Assembly: GCA_040219135.1 (NCBI GenBank)
Contig: JAVJTA010000011.1
Coordinates: forward strand, 62,001 to 126,000
DNA from: UBA7803 sp040219135
Lineage (GTDB): Bacteria > Pseudomonadota > Gammaproteobacteria > Pseudomonadales > Azotimanducaceae
Length of the DNA stretch: 64,000 nucleotides
Reading direction: 5' to 3'
The position numbers and the translations under genes are program-made. Positions 26,335 through 35,112 of the stretch are shown here, piece by piece; the stretch's first letter is position 1, and every line of letters starts with the position of its first letter. The notes under the pieces were generated by a model. The model did not search any database. It was not told the origin of the DNA and was given only the letters and a program-made list of their open reading frames with translations.

Positions 26335-27099
26335 TCAGTCCCCGCGGACGCAACGACCCGGGCCCTCGAGCAGCTCGGTCATGCCGGCAAGCTCGCGGAC
26401 CCGCGGCATCTGCCCGACGATCCGACGCTGACGCTCGCGCAGGTAGGCGGAGGGGGCGGCGGCATCGAAACGCTGCGGGCTCGGCAGCACCGCCGCCAGC
26501 AGGGCGCTCTCGTGGGGGGTCAGCCGCCGCGCCGGCTTGGCGAAGAAACGCTGTGACGCCGCCTCCAGGCCATAGATCCCCGGGCCGAATTCGGCCACGT
26601 TCAGATACACCTCGAGGATCCGCCGTTTCGGCCAGAGCAGTTCCAGCAGCACCGTCAGGCCCGCCTCGAGACCCTTGCGCACCCAGCTCTGCCCGGACCA
26701 GAGGAACAGATTCCTGGCCGTCTGCTGGCTGATGGTGCTGGCGCCGCGCAACCCCGCACCGCGGCGGGCAGCGGCGAGCGCGTCGACGATCTGATCGAAG
26801 TCGAATCCGCGATGGCCGGCGAACTTCTGATCCTCCGACGCAATCACCGCGAGCCGCGCACTGTCGGGCAGACACCCGGCGTCCGTCCAGATCCGCGTCA
26901 CAGACAGCTCCCGGCCCGCCAGCCGAGCACCGAGCCGCGCCTCGACGATGAAGCCGGTGGTGGGCGGCGGCAGCCAGCGCAGCAGCGCCACCACAGCGAC
27001 CGCCAGAATCATGGCGCCAACCAGGGCGCGCCAGACGCGACGCCACAGACGCCGACCCAGGGAAGGCTTTTGCTTGCGGGCACGATACGGCGGAACCAC
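26335..27099 (-). CDS. mtgA: Monofunctional biosynthetic peptidoglycan transglycosylase
   Basis: Inner-membrane glycosyltransferase (GT51) that polymerises lipid II. From a GTG start at 27099 it is 254 residues, the usual length: one transmembrane helix (about 22-41), catalytic Glu89 in ASEDQKF, then RGASTISQQTARNLFLW, LEVYLNVAEFGPGIYG with the second Glu, and the FAKPARRLTPHESALLAAVLPSP motif. The frame is open further upstream (ATG 27168) but that would run into acyP; GTG 27099 has AGGA at good distance. Divergent from acyP. Confidence 0.92.
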   Translation of the reverse strand: MVPPYRARKQKPSLGRRLWRRVWRALVGAMILAVAVVALLRWLPPPTTGFIVEARLGARLAGRELSVTRIWTDAGCLPDSARLAVIASEDQKFAGHRGFDFDQIVDALAAARRGAGLRGASTISQQTARNLFLWSGQSWVRKGLEAGLTVLLELLWPKRRILEVYLNVAEFGPGIYGLEAASQRFFAKPARRLTPHESALLAAVLPSPQRFDAAAPSAYLRERQRRIVGQMPRVRELAGMTELLEGPGRCVRGD

Positions 27100-27166
27100 G
27101 ACTTCCTGGCACCCGGGGGATGGCGCAGTGTAACCGTGCGCGACCGAGCTGGTAGACTCCGCGCCC

Positions 27167-27457
27167 ATGAGTTCCGGCAACGATCTGCAGGCCCAGCGCG
27201 GGCGTGTCGAAGGGCGCGTCCAGGGCGTCGCCTTCCGCGCCTCCATGCGCACCCAGGCTCGGCGCTGCGGCGCCACCGGCTGGGTCCGCAACGAACCCGA
27301 CGGTGCCGTCGAGTTTCTAGCCCAGGGCAACCGGCGGGCGCTGCAGCAGCTGCTCGACTGGGCCCGTCACGGGCCGCCGGGGGCCAGCGTCGACGCCTTC
27401 AACGTCCGCGAGGTCGACCCCGACCCGGGTCTCGACGACTTCGACGTGCGCGCCTGA
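27167..27457 (+). CDS. acyP: Acylphosphatase
   Basis: A 96-residue acylphosphatase: RGRVEGRVQGVAFRASMR has the catalytic arginine, and GWVRNEPDGAVEFLAQG holds the catalytic asparagine. It hydrolyses acyl phosphates such as carbamoyl or 1,3-bisphosphoglycerate in the cytoplasm. Starts at ATG 27167, 7 bp before the second exonuclease III gene; probably co-transcribed. Confidence 0.95.
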   Translation: MSSGNDLQAQRGRVEGRVQGVAFRASMRTQARRCGATGWVRNEPDGAVEFLAQGNRRALQQLLDWARHGPPGASVDAFNVREVDPDPGLDDFDVRA

Positions 27458-27464
27458 GCCACCG

Positions 27465-28235
27465 ATGCGCGTCGTCAGCTGGAACGTCAACGGTCTACGC
27501 GCCTGCGCCCGCAAAGGCTTCGGCGACTTCCTCGCGCAATCGAAGGCCGACGTGATCGGCCTGCAGGAGGTACGCGCCTTTCCCGAGCAGCTCGATGCTC
27601 CGGTGCGCCAGCCAGCCTCCTGGCACAGCTATTTCAGCCCCGCCGAGCGGCCCGGCTACAGCGGCGTGGCCATCTACTCCCGGCGCCCGGCGGATGCGGT
27701 GGAGACCCGCCTCGGCGACCCCAGATTCGACGTCGAGGGCCGCTTCATCGTCGCCCGCTTCGGCCGCCTGAGGGTGGCCAGCGTCTACTTTCCGAAAGGC
27801 AGCGGCCGCGAGCGGGACAACAGCCGGGTACCCTACAAGCTCGAGTTCTACGCCGCGGTGTTCGAGCGCATCCAGCGGCTCAAGCGCGCCGGTCCGGTGC
27901 TGGTGATGGGCGACTACAACACCGCGCACCGGGAGATCGATCTGGCGCGGCCGAAGTCCAACCAGGGCGCCAGCGGTTTTCTCCCGGATGAGCGTGCGGA
28001 GCTCGACCGCTGGCTCGCCGGCGGCTGGGAAGACACCTTTCGCGCGCGCCATCAGGACCAGGACGGCCACTACACCTGGTGGGCCCAGTGGGGCGGGGCC
28101 CGCGGCAAGAACGTGGGCTGGCGCATCGACTACGTGCTCGCCTCTCCGGCCGCCGCGCGACGGGTGCGCCGCGCTTTCATCTGGCCGGAGGTCACCGGGT
28201 CCGATCACTGCCCGGTGGGCATCGACCTGGTCTGA
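27465..28235 (+). CDS. Exonuclease III family protein (second copy)
   Basis: A 256-residue AP endonuclease/exonuclease family member: MRVVSWNVNGLRA, catalytic Glu35 in GLQEVR, VYFPKGSGRERDNSRVPYKL, GDYNTAH, and TGSDHCPVG at the end (SDH 246-248). This PKG...RVPYKL form corresponds to the ExoA-type subfamily, distinct from the XthA copy at 5845, so the genome has two AP nucleases that are not recent duplicates. Confidence 0.93.
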   Translation: MRVVSWNVNGLRACARKGFGDFLAQSKADVIGLQEVRAFPEQLDAPVRQPASWHSYFSPAERPGYSGVAIYSRRPADAVETRLGDPRFDVEGRFIVARFGRLRVASVYFPKGSGRERDNSRVPYKLEFYAAVFERIQRLKRAGPVLVMGDYNTAHREIDLARPKSNQGASGFLPDERAELDRWLAGGWEDTFRARHQDQDGHYTWWAQWGGARGKNVGWRIDYVLASPAAARRVRRAFIWPEVTGSDHCPVGIDLV

Positions 28236-28301
28236 ACGGCCGATTGCCTGAACGTTGAGCCGGGCGCATAGTTCCCGGCAGCGTTCTGCGGAGAGAGAAC
28301 C

Positions 28302-28748
28302 ATGAAAGTCCAGTCCCTCGGTCACGTGGTGCTCAAGGTTACCGACCTGGCGCGCTCGGAGGCCTTCTACCACGGCGTGCTCGGCATGCCGGTGTGTGCC
28401 CGGTTCGACGATCAGGGCATGAAGATGACGTTCTTCAGCCTCGGCAACCATCATGACCTGGCCCTGGCGCAGGTCTCCGGCAGCGAGCCCCGCGGCGGCG
28501 AGCAGGCGCCGGGCCTGCACCATGTGGCGTTCCGAATCGGTACCGAACTCGACGAGTTGATCGAAGCCAAGGCGCATCTCGAGGCCGCCGGGATCTCGCC
28601 GTCACCGGTGGATCACGAGGTCACCAAGTCGCTGTACTTCGACGATCCGGACGGCAACACCGTCGAGCTGTACGTCGACGCATCGGATGCCTGGAAGGCT
28701 GAGCCGCAGCGCGTCGCCCAGCTGATGCCGCTCGAGCTGCCGGGCTGA
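28302..28748 (+). CDS. VOC family protein (catechol dioxygenase-like)
   Basis: A 148-residue single-module VOC protein: SLGHVVLKVTDLARSEAFYHGVLGM supplies a metal-ligand His near the N-terminus, PGLHHVAFRI starts the second half with another His, and YFDDPDGNTVELYVD gives the C-terminal Glu. This His/His/Glu set is the classic Fe2+-dependent dioxygenase pattern. A ring-cleavage enzyme or glyoxalase is plausible; substrate unknown. Confidence 0.88.
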   Translation: MKVQSLGHVVLKVTDLARSEAFYHGVLGMPVCARFDDQGMKMTFFSLGNHHDLALAQVSGSEPRGGEQAPGLHHVAFRIGTELDELIEAKAHLEAAGISPSPVDHEVTKSLYFDDPDGNTVELYVDASDAWKAEPQRVAQLMPLELPG

Positions 28749-28766
28749 TCCCGGGAACCAACGGCC

Positions 28767-29534
28767 TCAGCCTGTGGCCGCCCTCGCGGCGGCCTCGCGC
28801 GCCTTGCGCACTTTCTCGTTGGTCTGGTTGAAGAGAATCTCGCGGCGCGCCTTCTCCTGCTCCTCGGTGCGCTCCTGCTGGCCGAGTTCGCGCTGCACCT
28901 GCCAGCCTTTTTCCACCGCGGGACGTGCACCGACTTCGTCCACCCAGCGCTTCAGGTTCGGAAACGTCTCCCACACGCCTTCGTCGATGAGCCGGCCCGC
29001 GAGCATGGCCCAGGGCCAGGTGACGATATCGGCGATGCTGTACTCGGCGCCGGCCAGATAGCGGTTGGCGGAAAGCTGTGCATCCATCACCCCGCACAGC
29101 CGGTCTACCTCGCCGACGAAGCGCCGGGTGCCGTACTCCAGCTGGCCCGGGTCGTCGGCGATGTTCTTGCCGTAGTTCTTGAAATGGTTGGCGTTGCCCA
29201 TCATCGGTCCGAGATTGGCCATCTGCCAGTGCACCCACTGCAGCGTCGGATAACGCTTCGCCGGCTCCTTCGCGAGGAACCTGCCTGACTTGTCGGCCAG
29301 ATACTCGAGGATGGCCCCCGACTCGAACAGCGCCAGCGGCGCGCCGCCGCCGAGCGGCTCGTGATCGACGATGGCCGGCATGCGGTTGTTCGGGCTGATG
29401 CGCAGGAATTCGGGCTTGAACTGGTCGCCTCCGCCGATGTCCACCGGCACGATCCGGTAATCCAGAGCGCACTCCTCGAGCATGATGGTGACCTTCCAGC
29501 CGTTCGGGGTGGGCCAGTAGTGAACGTCGATCAT
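28767..29534 (-). CDS. Glutathione S-transferase, YghU/nu-class-like
   Basis: A 255-residue GST. TPNGWKVTIMLEE is the N-terminal thioredoxin-like domain of the YghU/Ure2p group, SPNNRMPAIVDHEP contains the cis-Pro, ALFESGAILEYLADK the GSH-contacting Glu-Ser pair, and QWVHWQMANLGPMMGNANHF is the class signature of the helical domain. Such enzymes act as glutathione-disulfide reductases. ATG 29534 has GGGAG upstream. Convergent with the VOC gene. Confidence 0.92.
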   Translation of the reverse strand: MIDVHYWPTPNGWKVTIMLEECALDYRIVPVDIGGGDQFKPEFLRISPNNRMPAIVDHEPLGGGAPLALFESGAILEYLADKSGRFLAKEPAKRYPTLQWVHWQMANLGPMMGNANHFKNYGKNIADDPGQLEYGTRRFVGEVDRLCGVMDAQLSANRYLAGAEYSIADIVTWPWAMLAGRLIDEGVWETFPNLKRWVDEVGARPAVEKGWQVQRELGQQERTEEQEKARREILFNQTNEKVRKAREAAARAATG

Positions 29535-29569
29535 GCTGTGCTCCCGATGCCGATGTCTGAGCGACGAGG

Positions 29570-29803
29570 TTACTCGACGGGCCGCGACGGCGCCACGTCG
29601 AGCCATTCGGCCAGCACCTTGCACCGCCTGGCATTTGCCTTACCCTCAACCGGTGGTGCCGTGATCCGCACCTTCAGGCAGTCCGCGTCCGGCAAAACCG
29701 CATCGGTCGACGAACGCGGGACCACGCGGACCCTGAGCAGCAGATCGGCGCCCTGCCAGCGGGCACCGTAGAGCAACCGTTCACCGTCCGGAGAGTCCAC
29801 CAT
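29570..29803 (-). pseudogene. DUF167 (YggU) family protein, C-terminally truncated
   Basis: The reading frame matches YggU at the start (LLLRVRVVPRSSTDAVLP and LKVRITAPPVEGKANA) but stops at DVAPSRPVE, before the last strand with the conserved SG-(T/S)SR-K segment normal in this about 95-100-residue family. The remnant is about 77 residues. No good ribosome-binding site precedes its ATG, and the start codon shares a CATG palindrome with the divergent ABM-like gene. It may be inactive or tolerably truncated; a sequencing error near the stop cannot be excluded. Confidence 0.6.
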
Positions 29804-30113
29804 GCATTTCATCTTCGAAGTTCACGTGCATCCCGGCTACCGCGCCGAACAGTACGCGGACGCCTGGGTCCGCGCCAGCGAACTGATCCAGCGGGCGCCC
29901 GGGGCGCGCGGCACGCGCCTGCACCGCAAGATCGGCGAGCCGGACGTGCTGCTGGCGATTGCCACCTGGGAATCCAAAGCCGACCGGGATGCGATGGAGC
30001 AGGATCAGGGCGAACGGGTGCGCGCCATCATCGCCGAGCAGGCGCAGTTCGTAGACGTGCGCGTGATCGGCGAGTTCGAAGACGCGGAATGGGTCGTGGA
30101 ACCCGGAGGGTGA
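29802..30113 (+). CDS. Antibiotic biosynthesis monooxygenase-like (ABM) protein
   Basis: A 103-residue dimeric alpha/beta-barrel protein: MHFIFEVHVHPGYRAEQYADAW opens with the strand-helix pattern, then APGARGTRLHRKIGEPDVLLAIATWESKADRDAME. These proteins are often cofactor-free oxygenases or haem-handling enzymes; no activity can be read here. GGAGAG is 6 bases before ATG 29802. Its start overlaps that of the divergent DUF167 remnant. Confidence 0.8.
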   Translation: MHFIFEVHVHPGYRAEQYADAWVRASELIQRAPGARGTRLHRKIGEPDVLLAIATWESKADRDAMEQDQGERVRAIIAEQAQFVDVRVIGEFEDAEWVVEPGG

Positions 30114-30122
30114 CGTTGCAGT

Positions 30123-30152
30123 GATCCCGCGACAGTCACCTGCCGCGGGATC
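30123..30152. repeat. Inverted repeat between convergent genes
   Basis: GATCCCGCG (30123-30131) and CGCGGGATC (30144-30152) form a perfect 9-bp stem with a 12-nt loop between the convergent ABM and DUF4397 genes. There is no T-run, so if it ends transcription it is not a classical intrinsic terminator. Confidence 0.45.
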
Positions 30153-30177
30153 GAGACTCGCTGCGGATCTCTGAACG

Positions 30178-31563
30178 TCAGGGCGCCAGATCGTCCAGGA
30201 GCAGGAGGGTCGGCGGCAGGCCGCCGCCGACCTGGTCGATGGCCGCCGCGGTGTAGATGCCGTTGCCATCGAGCGTCAGCGTTACCGGGCCGATGGCAGG
30301 CAGCTTGCTGCCAGCGCCCGTTACGACCACGTCGTACTGGCCGGGTGCGAGCGACACATAGCCGGTATCTGCCAGGAACGGCACGCCGTCAAAGGCCGGA
30401 TCGACGTCCTGCAGATTGCCGCCGGTACCGCCGGGCACCACGTACAGGTCAACCGGACCGGCCGCCGGAGAGGCGTGAACGATGCGCACCCGCGCCTCGG
30501 TCGCCACGCGCCGGATGTCGTCGACGAGCACCAGCGCGTCTATGTTCGCGGCCAGGTCGACCGCGTAGACGCTGTATGCCACGCCCTGGGTGAGGGAAAG
30601 ATCGGCGTCGATCACCGCCGGCGCATCGGTCCCTGTCTCGACGACCTTCACGTTGATCGCGCCCGGCGCAAGGCTCAGGTAATCCGTGGCATCGCCGAAC
30701 GGCAGATCCACCACCGGCCGGTTCACCGGGTCGTTGTTTGCGATCACATCGACATTCGGCGCGTTGGGAGAGGCGTGGACGACGCGAACGTCGCTCGGCG
30801 TGCCGATGTCGAGAAACTCGAGCACCGCGGTACCGGTGGACGCGATCAGCGAGATCGGCGAGCCGCCGGTAGCCGTGTTGGCGACGGCGGCCACCAGCAG
30901 ATCGGCGCCGCCAGGCAGGTCGATGGCGCCCGTATCGTAAACGACTGTGGACGGCGTGCCCGGGACGGCCACGCGGATCTGGTAGGTGCCAGCGGGGACC
31001 ACGACCGCGTCAGGGGTCAACGTCTCGCCGAACGAGAACGTACCCAGGGGGACCGCGAGCGGATCGCCGGGCGCCGTGACGTAGACCTCGACGGTGGGTG
31101 CGTTCGACGCGGCGTGCAGAACCCGCAGCCGGACGTCAGTGGCTGCCACATCGGGGGCCGCATCGGTGAGCACGATGGGACCAATACTGGCGACATCACC
31201 CGCGGCCACCACCGACACGCGCTCACCCTCGCCGATGCTGACGCTCGGAATCGGCTGACCGGCGGCGGGAATGACCGTGACATTACCACCCGGCACCACG
31301 CCGTCGACCTCGACGCCGTAATCACCGACTTCGTAGGAGATCGAGCGGGCTTCCTTATAGCCGACGTTGCTGGCCACCAGCAGCCCGGCGACCCGGACAT
31401 TGACATCCGGCGCGTCCTGCGACGCGTGGACGATCTCCAGCGTTCCGGTCGGTTGAGCGGTCTGCGGCACGGCCGACGAGACGTCGTTGCCGCCGCCACT
31501 GCAGCCGGCGAGAGACAAAATCGCAGCAGCCGCGATCCATGCGGGGAATCTGAGGGTGAACAT
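30178..31563 (-). CDS. Lipoprotein with four DUF4397 domains
   Basis: A 461-residue lipoprotein (lipobox SLAGC, Cys21). It carries four DUF4397-like units whose opening strand recurs: LEIVHASQDAPDVNV, LRVLHAASNAPTVEV, VRVVHASPNAPNVDV and VRIVHASPAAGPVDL. Each ends with Y..LAPG or a similar turn. The architecture is that of a surface beta-sandwich protein used for adhesion or as a spacer; function unknown. ATG 31563 with GGAG upstream is chosen over a long upstream extension. Confidence 0.88.
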   Translation of the reverse strand: MFTLRFPAWIAAAAILSLAGCSGGGNDVSSAVPQTAQPTGTLEIVHASQDAPDVNVRVAGLLVASNVGYKEARSISYEVGDYGVEVDGVVPGGNVTVIPAAGQPIPSVSIGEGERVSVVAAGDVASIGPIVLTDAAPDVAATDVRLRVLHAASNAPTVEVYVTAPGDPLAVPLGTFSFGETLTPDAVVVPAGTYQIRVAVPGTPSTVVYDTGAIDLPGGADLLVAAVANTATGGSPISLIASTGTAVLEFLDIGTPSDVRVVHASPNAPNVDVIANNDPVNRPVVDLPFGDATDYLSLAPGAINVKVVETGTDAPAVIDADLSLTQGVAYSVYAVDLAANIDALVLVDDIRRVATEARVRIVHASPAAGPVDLYVVPGGTGGNLQDVDPAFDGVPFLADTGYVSLAPGQYDVVVTGAGSKLPAIGPVTLTLDGNGIYTAAAIDQVGGGLPPTLLLLDDLAP

Positions 31564-31621
31564 CGAGCACTCCGTGTGTTTCAGGAGCGCGAACTCTAGA
31601 GAGCCGCCCATCAAACCCGCG

Positions 31622-33544
31622 TCAACGACCGGAAGTGGATTCCTTGACGTCGTCTTCACGGTCCCGGGGTCGGAACGCCAGCAGCACGTTGCCGGCAGGC
31701 TGGCCGAAGCCGCCGTAGCCGGACCCGACGAACACCATGCCGGCGCCGGCGAACAGGCTGTGGCTTTCGATGGCGCCGCCGTTTCCGGCGACACCGTTGA
31801 CGGTGTCGAAGTCGCGCAGGGTGTCGTAGCTGAAGACCCGCTCGCCCGTCACCGCGTCGTAAACGTACAGACGCCCGTCGACGGTACCGGCGATCACCGA
31901 TCGGTCCACGACCAGCGGCGCGGCGGAAAACCCGTAGCGCTCGTCACAGCGCTCGAAACGGGCGCGCCGCGAGGGACTGCAGTCCGCGGCCAGCGGCTGC
32001 TGCCAGAGCACTTCGCCGGAGGCGATGTCGAGCGCGCTGATGCCCGGTCGCGGGGTGAAGCCGGGCACCCGGAACGCCGGATCGTTGATCGCCGCGAAAA
32101 CGCGTCGGTCATCGACGGCGAGTCCCCAGTGCACGCCGCCGAGCGGGGTGCCCTGACTCAGGCGCTGATTCCAGATCAGCGCGCCGCTGTCCGGATCCAG
32201 CGCCCAGACGTCGCCAGACTTCTGCCCGGCAAGCAGGATCTCGCTGCCGCCGTCGGTGCGGGTCAGCACGGCGGCGGCACCGAAATCGAAGTCCTTCAGT
32301 ACGCTTTCCTCGGGGCTCGGACAGTTGGGCGTGGACGCCTCGCCTGGTCCGCGGCAACCGATGATCCAGACGTCGTTGGCCAATGCCTGGAACACCCACT
32401 TCTGCTGTCCGCTGACGAGATCGATGGCGATCACCGCATCGCTGGTTCCGGTGGCCGGCAGCGAGGTGTTCTGCCCCGTGGTGACGTAGACCAGACCGCG
32501 GCGCGCGTCGACGGTCGGCGTGGACCAGATCGGCGCACCGGAAGGCCCGCGCTGTTTCACGCCGACACGGCTCACGCGACCGGTGTACTCCGCATCCTTC
32601 ATGGTGTGGTAGGTCCACAGCCTGGCGCCGCTGGCGGAATCCAGCGCCACCACCGCGCCGTGCTCGACACAGCATTCGTAGCCGGGATCGGCACCGTGGC
32701 CGACCCCGGAGGCGGATACGGGAACGATGATCCGGTCGCCGGCCAGCGTCGGCGCCCCGGTAATGGCGGCGCCATCGCTGTGCCGGCCGTCGACGGTCCA
32801 GATACGCGAGCCGTCGCGCGGGTCCACGGCATGCACGCGCCCGAGACGATCGGCCAGCACGAGCGCCTTGCGCCCGTCGGGACCGATCTCGCCGTAGGAG
32901 ACCGAAGTGCGCAGCTGAGTGCCGGCGTCGTAAACCCAGCGCACGCAGGGCCGTGTGACGTCGAGCGCCAGCAGTCGGCCGGTCTGAACCGGGGTATAGA
33001 ACAGCGTGTCGCCGATGATCACCGGCGACGAGCGCAGTGACGTCGTATCCGGGAATCCGATCGCCCAGGCCAGTTCCAGATCTGCCAGCCGGGTGCTGTC
33101 GATGCCGGCCTGGACGGCGCTCAAGCGTCGCGTGCTGTGCGCGTCGACACCCACCATCGGCAACGCGACGGGCGCCGTCAGGTCGATACCGCGGTCGGCC
33201 GCAGGGCACATCATGTCCGCCAGCCACTCACCGCTGTCGGCTTCCTTGGCGGCCAGGTAGTCGATCAGCTCGAACAGCTCGCGCCGCGGAATACCCCGCG
33301 CCTGCTGCTGCATCACCCCTTCGCTGAGCGCCAGCCGCAGCGCGTCGGCGTTCAGCCGTCGCAGCGCGTCGAGCCCCGGTGTCCGGATTGCCTCGGGCTG
33401 GTCGTGACACGCCGCGCAGTGTGTCTGGTACACGGCGGCGCCCGGATGAACTGGCGCCGCCGTCTCTGCGGCGCGCGCCACGCCAGCGGGCAGCGCGAGC
33501 AGCACCGTAAGCGCGGCGCCCCGGCAGGCGGTCATGACGGTCAT
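31622..33544 (-). CDS. Cytochrome-quinoprotein dehydrogenase (PQQ-binding-like beta-propeller)
   Basis: A 640-residue exported protein joining an N-terminal cytochrome c domain (C43-AAC46-H47) to an eight-bladed PQQ propeller: repeated LLALDVT...W, VHAVDPRDG, VVALDSASGARLWTY, VIAIDLVSGQQKW, VWALDPDSGALIW and YVYDAVTGERVFSY. HWGLAVDDRRVFAAIND is close to polyvinyl-alcohol-dehydrogenase-type quinoproteins. A signal peptide starts it (ATG 33544 or 33535). Likely a periplasmic alcohol dehydrogenase passing electrons to cytochrome c; the substrate is unknown. Confidence 0.88.
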   Translation of the reverse strand: MTVMTACRGAALTVLLALPAGVARAAETAAPVHPGAAVYQTHCAACHDQPEAIRTPGLDALRRLNADALRLALSEGVMQQQARGIPRRELFELIDYLAAKEADSGEWLADMMCPAADRGIDLTAPVALPMVGVDAHSTRRLSAVQAGIDSTRLADLELAWAIGFPDTTSLRSSPVIIGDTLFYTPVQTGRLLALDVTRPCVRWVYDAGTQLRTSVSYGEIGPDGRKALVLADRLGRVHAVDPRDGSRIWTVDGRHSDGAAITGAPTLAGDRIIVPVSASGVGHGADPGYECCVEHGAVVALDSASGARLWTYHTMKDAEYTGRVSRVGVKQRGPSGAPIWSTPTVDARRGLVYVTTGQNTSLPATGTSDAVIAIDLVSGQQKWVFQALANDVWIIGCRGPGEASTPNCPSPEESVLKDFDFGAAAVLTRTDGGSEILLAGQKSGDVWALDPDSGALIWNQRLSQGTPLGGVHWGLAVDDRRVFAAINDPAFRVPGFTPRPGISALDIASGEVLWQQPLAADCSPSRRARFERCDERYGFSAAPLVVDRSVIAGTVDGRLYVYDAVTGERVFSYDTLRDFDTVNGVAGNGGAIESHSLFAGAGMVFVGSGYGGFGQPAGNVLLAFRPRDREDDVKESTSGR

Positions 33545-33569
33545 GACGGTCAGCGACACCGTGGCGGGC

Positions 33570-34964
33570 CTAGGGTTCGTCGACGATGGCCTGGTAGACC
33601 AGGTTCTTGAACTCGCTGCCGAGCCGGGTGCGGTGGGGGATGCTCTGCACCATGAAGAGGCCGATGAGCCGTTCGGCGGGATCGATCCAGAACCGGGTCC
33701 CGGCGGCACCCCCCCAGTTGTACTCGCCGTCGGAGCCGAGCTCACCGATCTCGCCCTGATCCAGGGCCACGGCGAAGCCGAGCCCGAAGCCCACGCCGGA
33801 CCGGCCGAAGCCCATGGGGACGTCACCCAGATGATTCCTGGTCATGAGCTCCACGGTTTTCGGCGACAGCAGCCGCACGCCGTCCAGCTCGCCGCCGTTC
33901 AGCAGCATCTGCGAGAAGCGCAGGTAGTCGGCCGCAGTGGACACCAGACCGCCGCCGCCGCCCTCGAACCTGGCGCCCTCGCGGTAGCCGGCGTTGACGG
34001 CGTCGTCGGCGACCACGAGCTCGGTGGAGCTGTTGGGGTTCCGGAAGGCATCTCCCACCGACCCCGTGCCCTTCGGACTGTAGATCTGCGCGACGCGGCT
34101 CCATTTCGCTTCCGGTACCACAAAGCTGGTGTCGACCATCCCCAGCGGCCCGAAGATCCGCTTCTGCAGGAACTCGCCAAACGTCATGCCCGACACCGCT
34201 TCCACCAGGCGTCCCTGCACGTCCACGGCGACACTGTAGTGCCAGCGTGTGCCGGGATCGTACTGCAGCGGCAGCTGACCGAGCGCGGTGACGAACTCCT
34301 CGAGACTGGAGTCGTCCGCCATCAGCCCCGCCTCGCGGTACAGCTTGTCGACCTCGGTGTTGCCGAACACGCCGTAGGTGAAGCCGGCGGTGTGGGTCAA
34401 CAGGTCGCGGATCGTCGGCTGGCGCAGCGGATCGCGCAGCCGACCGAGTTTGTCGGGATCGCCCTCCCCAACCGTACGGCTGCTGGTACCGTCCGAGACC
34501 ATGCGCGTCTCGGCGCCGTCGGCCGTCGAGCGCGCCACTTTGAGACCCGCGAGTTCCGGGATGTAGCGCGCCACCGGGTCGTTGAGGAAGAAGCGGCCCT
34601 CTTCGTAGAGCATCATCACCGCCACCGCGGTGATCGGCTTGGACATGGAGTAGATGCGGAAGATCGCATCCTCGCTCATCGGCCGCCCGGACTCGCGATC
34701 CGCCAGGCCGTAGGTCTGCTGGTAAACCACCCGGCCGTTGCGCGCGACGACGCCGAGTCCGCCCACCATTACGCCATCGGCCACGGCCCGGTTCATGTGG
34801 TCGGTGAGGCGCGCCAGGCGTTCCGCCGACACGCCCTCCCGGTCCGGCTTCGCCGTGGGCAGATCGCGCGCCTGCGCCGGAAGCGCCAGCAGCACCAGGC
34901 CGAACAGCGCCCAGACCAGCCCCCGGCGCGCGCCGTGTGCCGACGCGACAGAATACGCTCCCAT
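33570..34964 (-). CDS. Exported serine hydrolase (beta-lactamase/EstB family)
   Basis: A 464-residue class-C-beta-lactamase-fold esterase. Signal peptide ending PAQARD; nucleophile S106-MSK109 in RIYSMSKPITAVAVMM; Tyr in WHYSVAVDVQGRLVE replaces the YxN motif; GGGGGLVSTAADYLRFSQMLL and a late FGLGFAV/GGAAGT region. Such proteins hydrolyse esters of secondary metabolites rather than acting as resistance enzymes. Stop lies 25 bp from the quinoprotein start; the two could be co-transcribed. Confidence 0.88.
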   Translation of the reverse strand: MGAYSVASAHGARRGLVWALFGLVLLALPAQARDLPTAKPDREGVSAERLARLTDHMNRAVADGVMVGGLGVVARNGRVVYQQTYGLADRESGRPMSEDAIFRIYSMSKPITAVAVMMLYEEGRFFLNDPVARYIPELAGLKVARSTADGAETRMVSDGTSSRTVGEGDPDKLGRLRDPLRQPTIRDLLTHTAGFTYGVFGNTEVDKLYREAGLMADDSSLEEFVTALGQLPLQYDPGTRWHYSVAVDVQGRLVEAVSGMTFGEFLQKRIFGPLGMVDTSFVVPEAKWSRVAQIYSPKGTGSVGDAFRNPNSSTELVVADDAVNAGYREGARFEGGGGGLVSTAADYLRFSQMLLNGGELDGVRLLSPKTVELMTRNHLGDVPMGFGRSGVGFGLGFAVALDQGEIGELGSDGEYNWGGAAGTRFWIDPAERLIGLFMVQSIPHRTRLGSEFKNLVYQAIVDEP

Positions 34965-35112
34965 GTGACTTCCCCCGGACGAATTGAAAAACGCGAGCGC
35001 CGAAGGCTAGTCAATTCGGCGCGGGCGCACAACGATGGATCATCCGGTTCGCGTGCGTCCGCAGGAGCACCTGTCGTACCCTGAGGCGACACGGGATGGA
35101 CAGGAGGGGGTG

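Noticed and set aside
33533..33544. Direct repeat GTCATGACG near the quinoprotein start
   Set aside because: It is the two successive in-frame ATG codons of the same gene (MTVMT) and only reflects start ambiguity.
34981..35017. GAATTGA...TCAATTC inverted repeat between divergent hydrolase genes
   Set aside because: Only 7-bp arms separated by 23 bp; too weak to call an operator.
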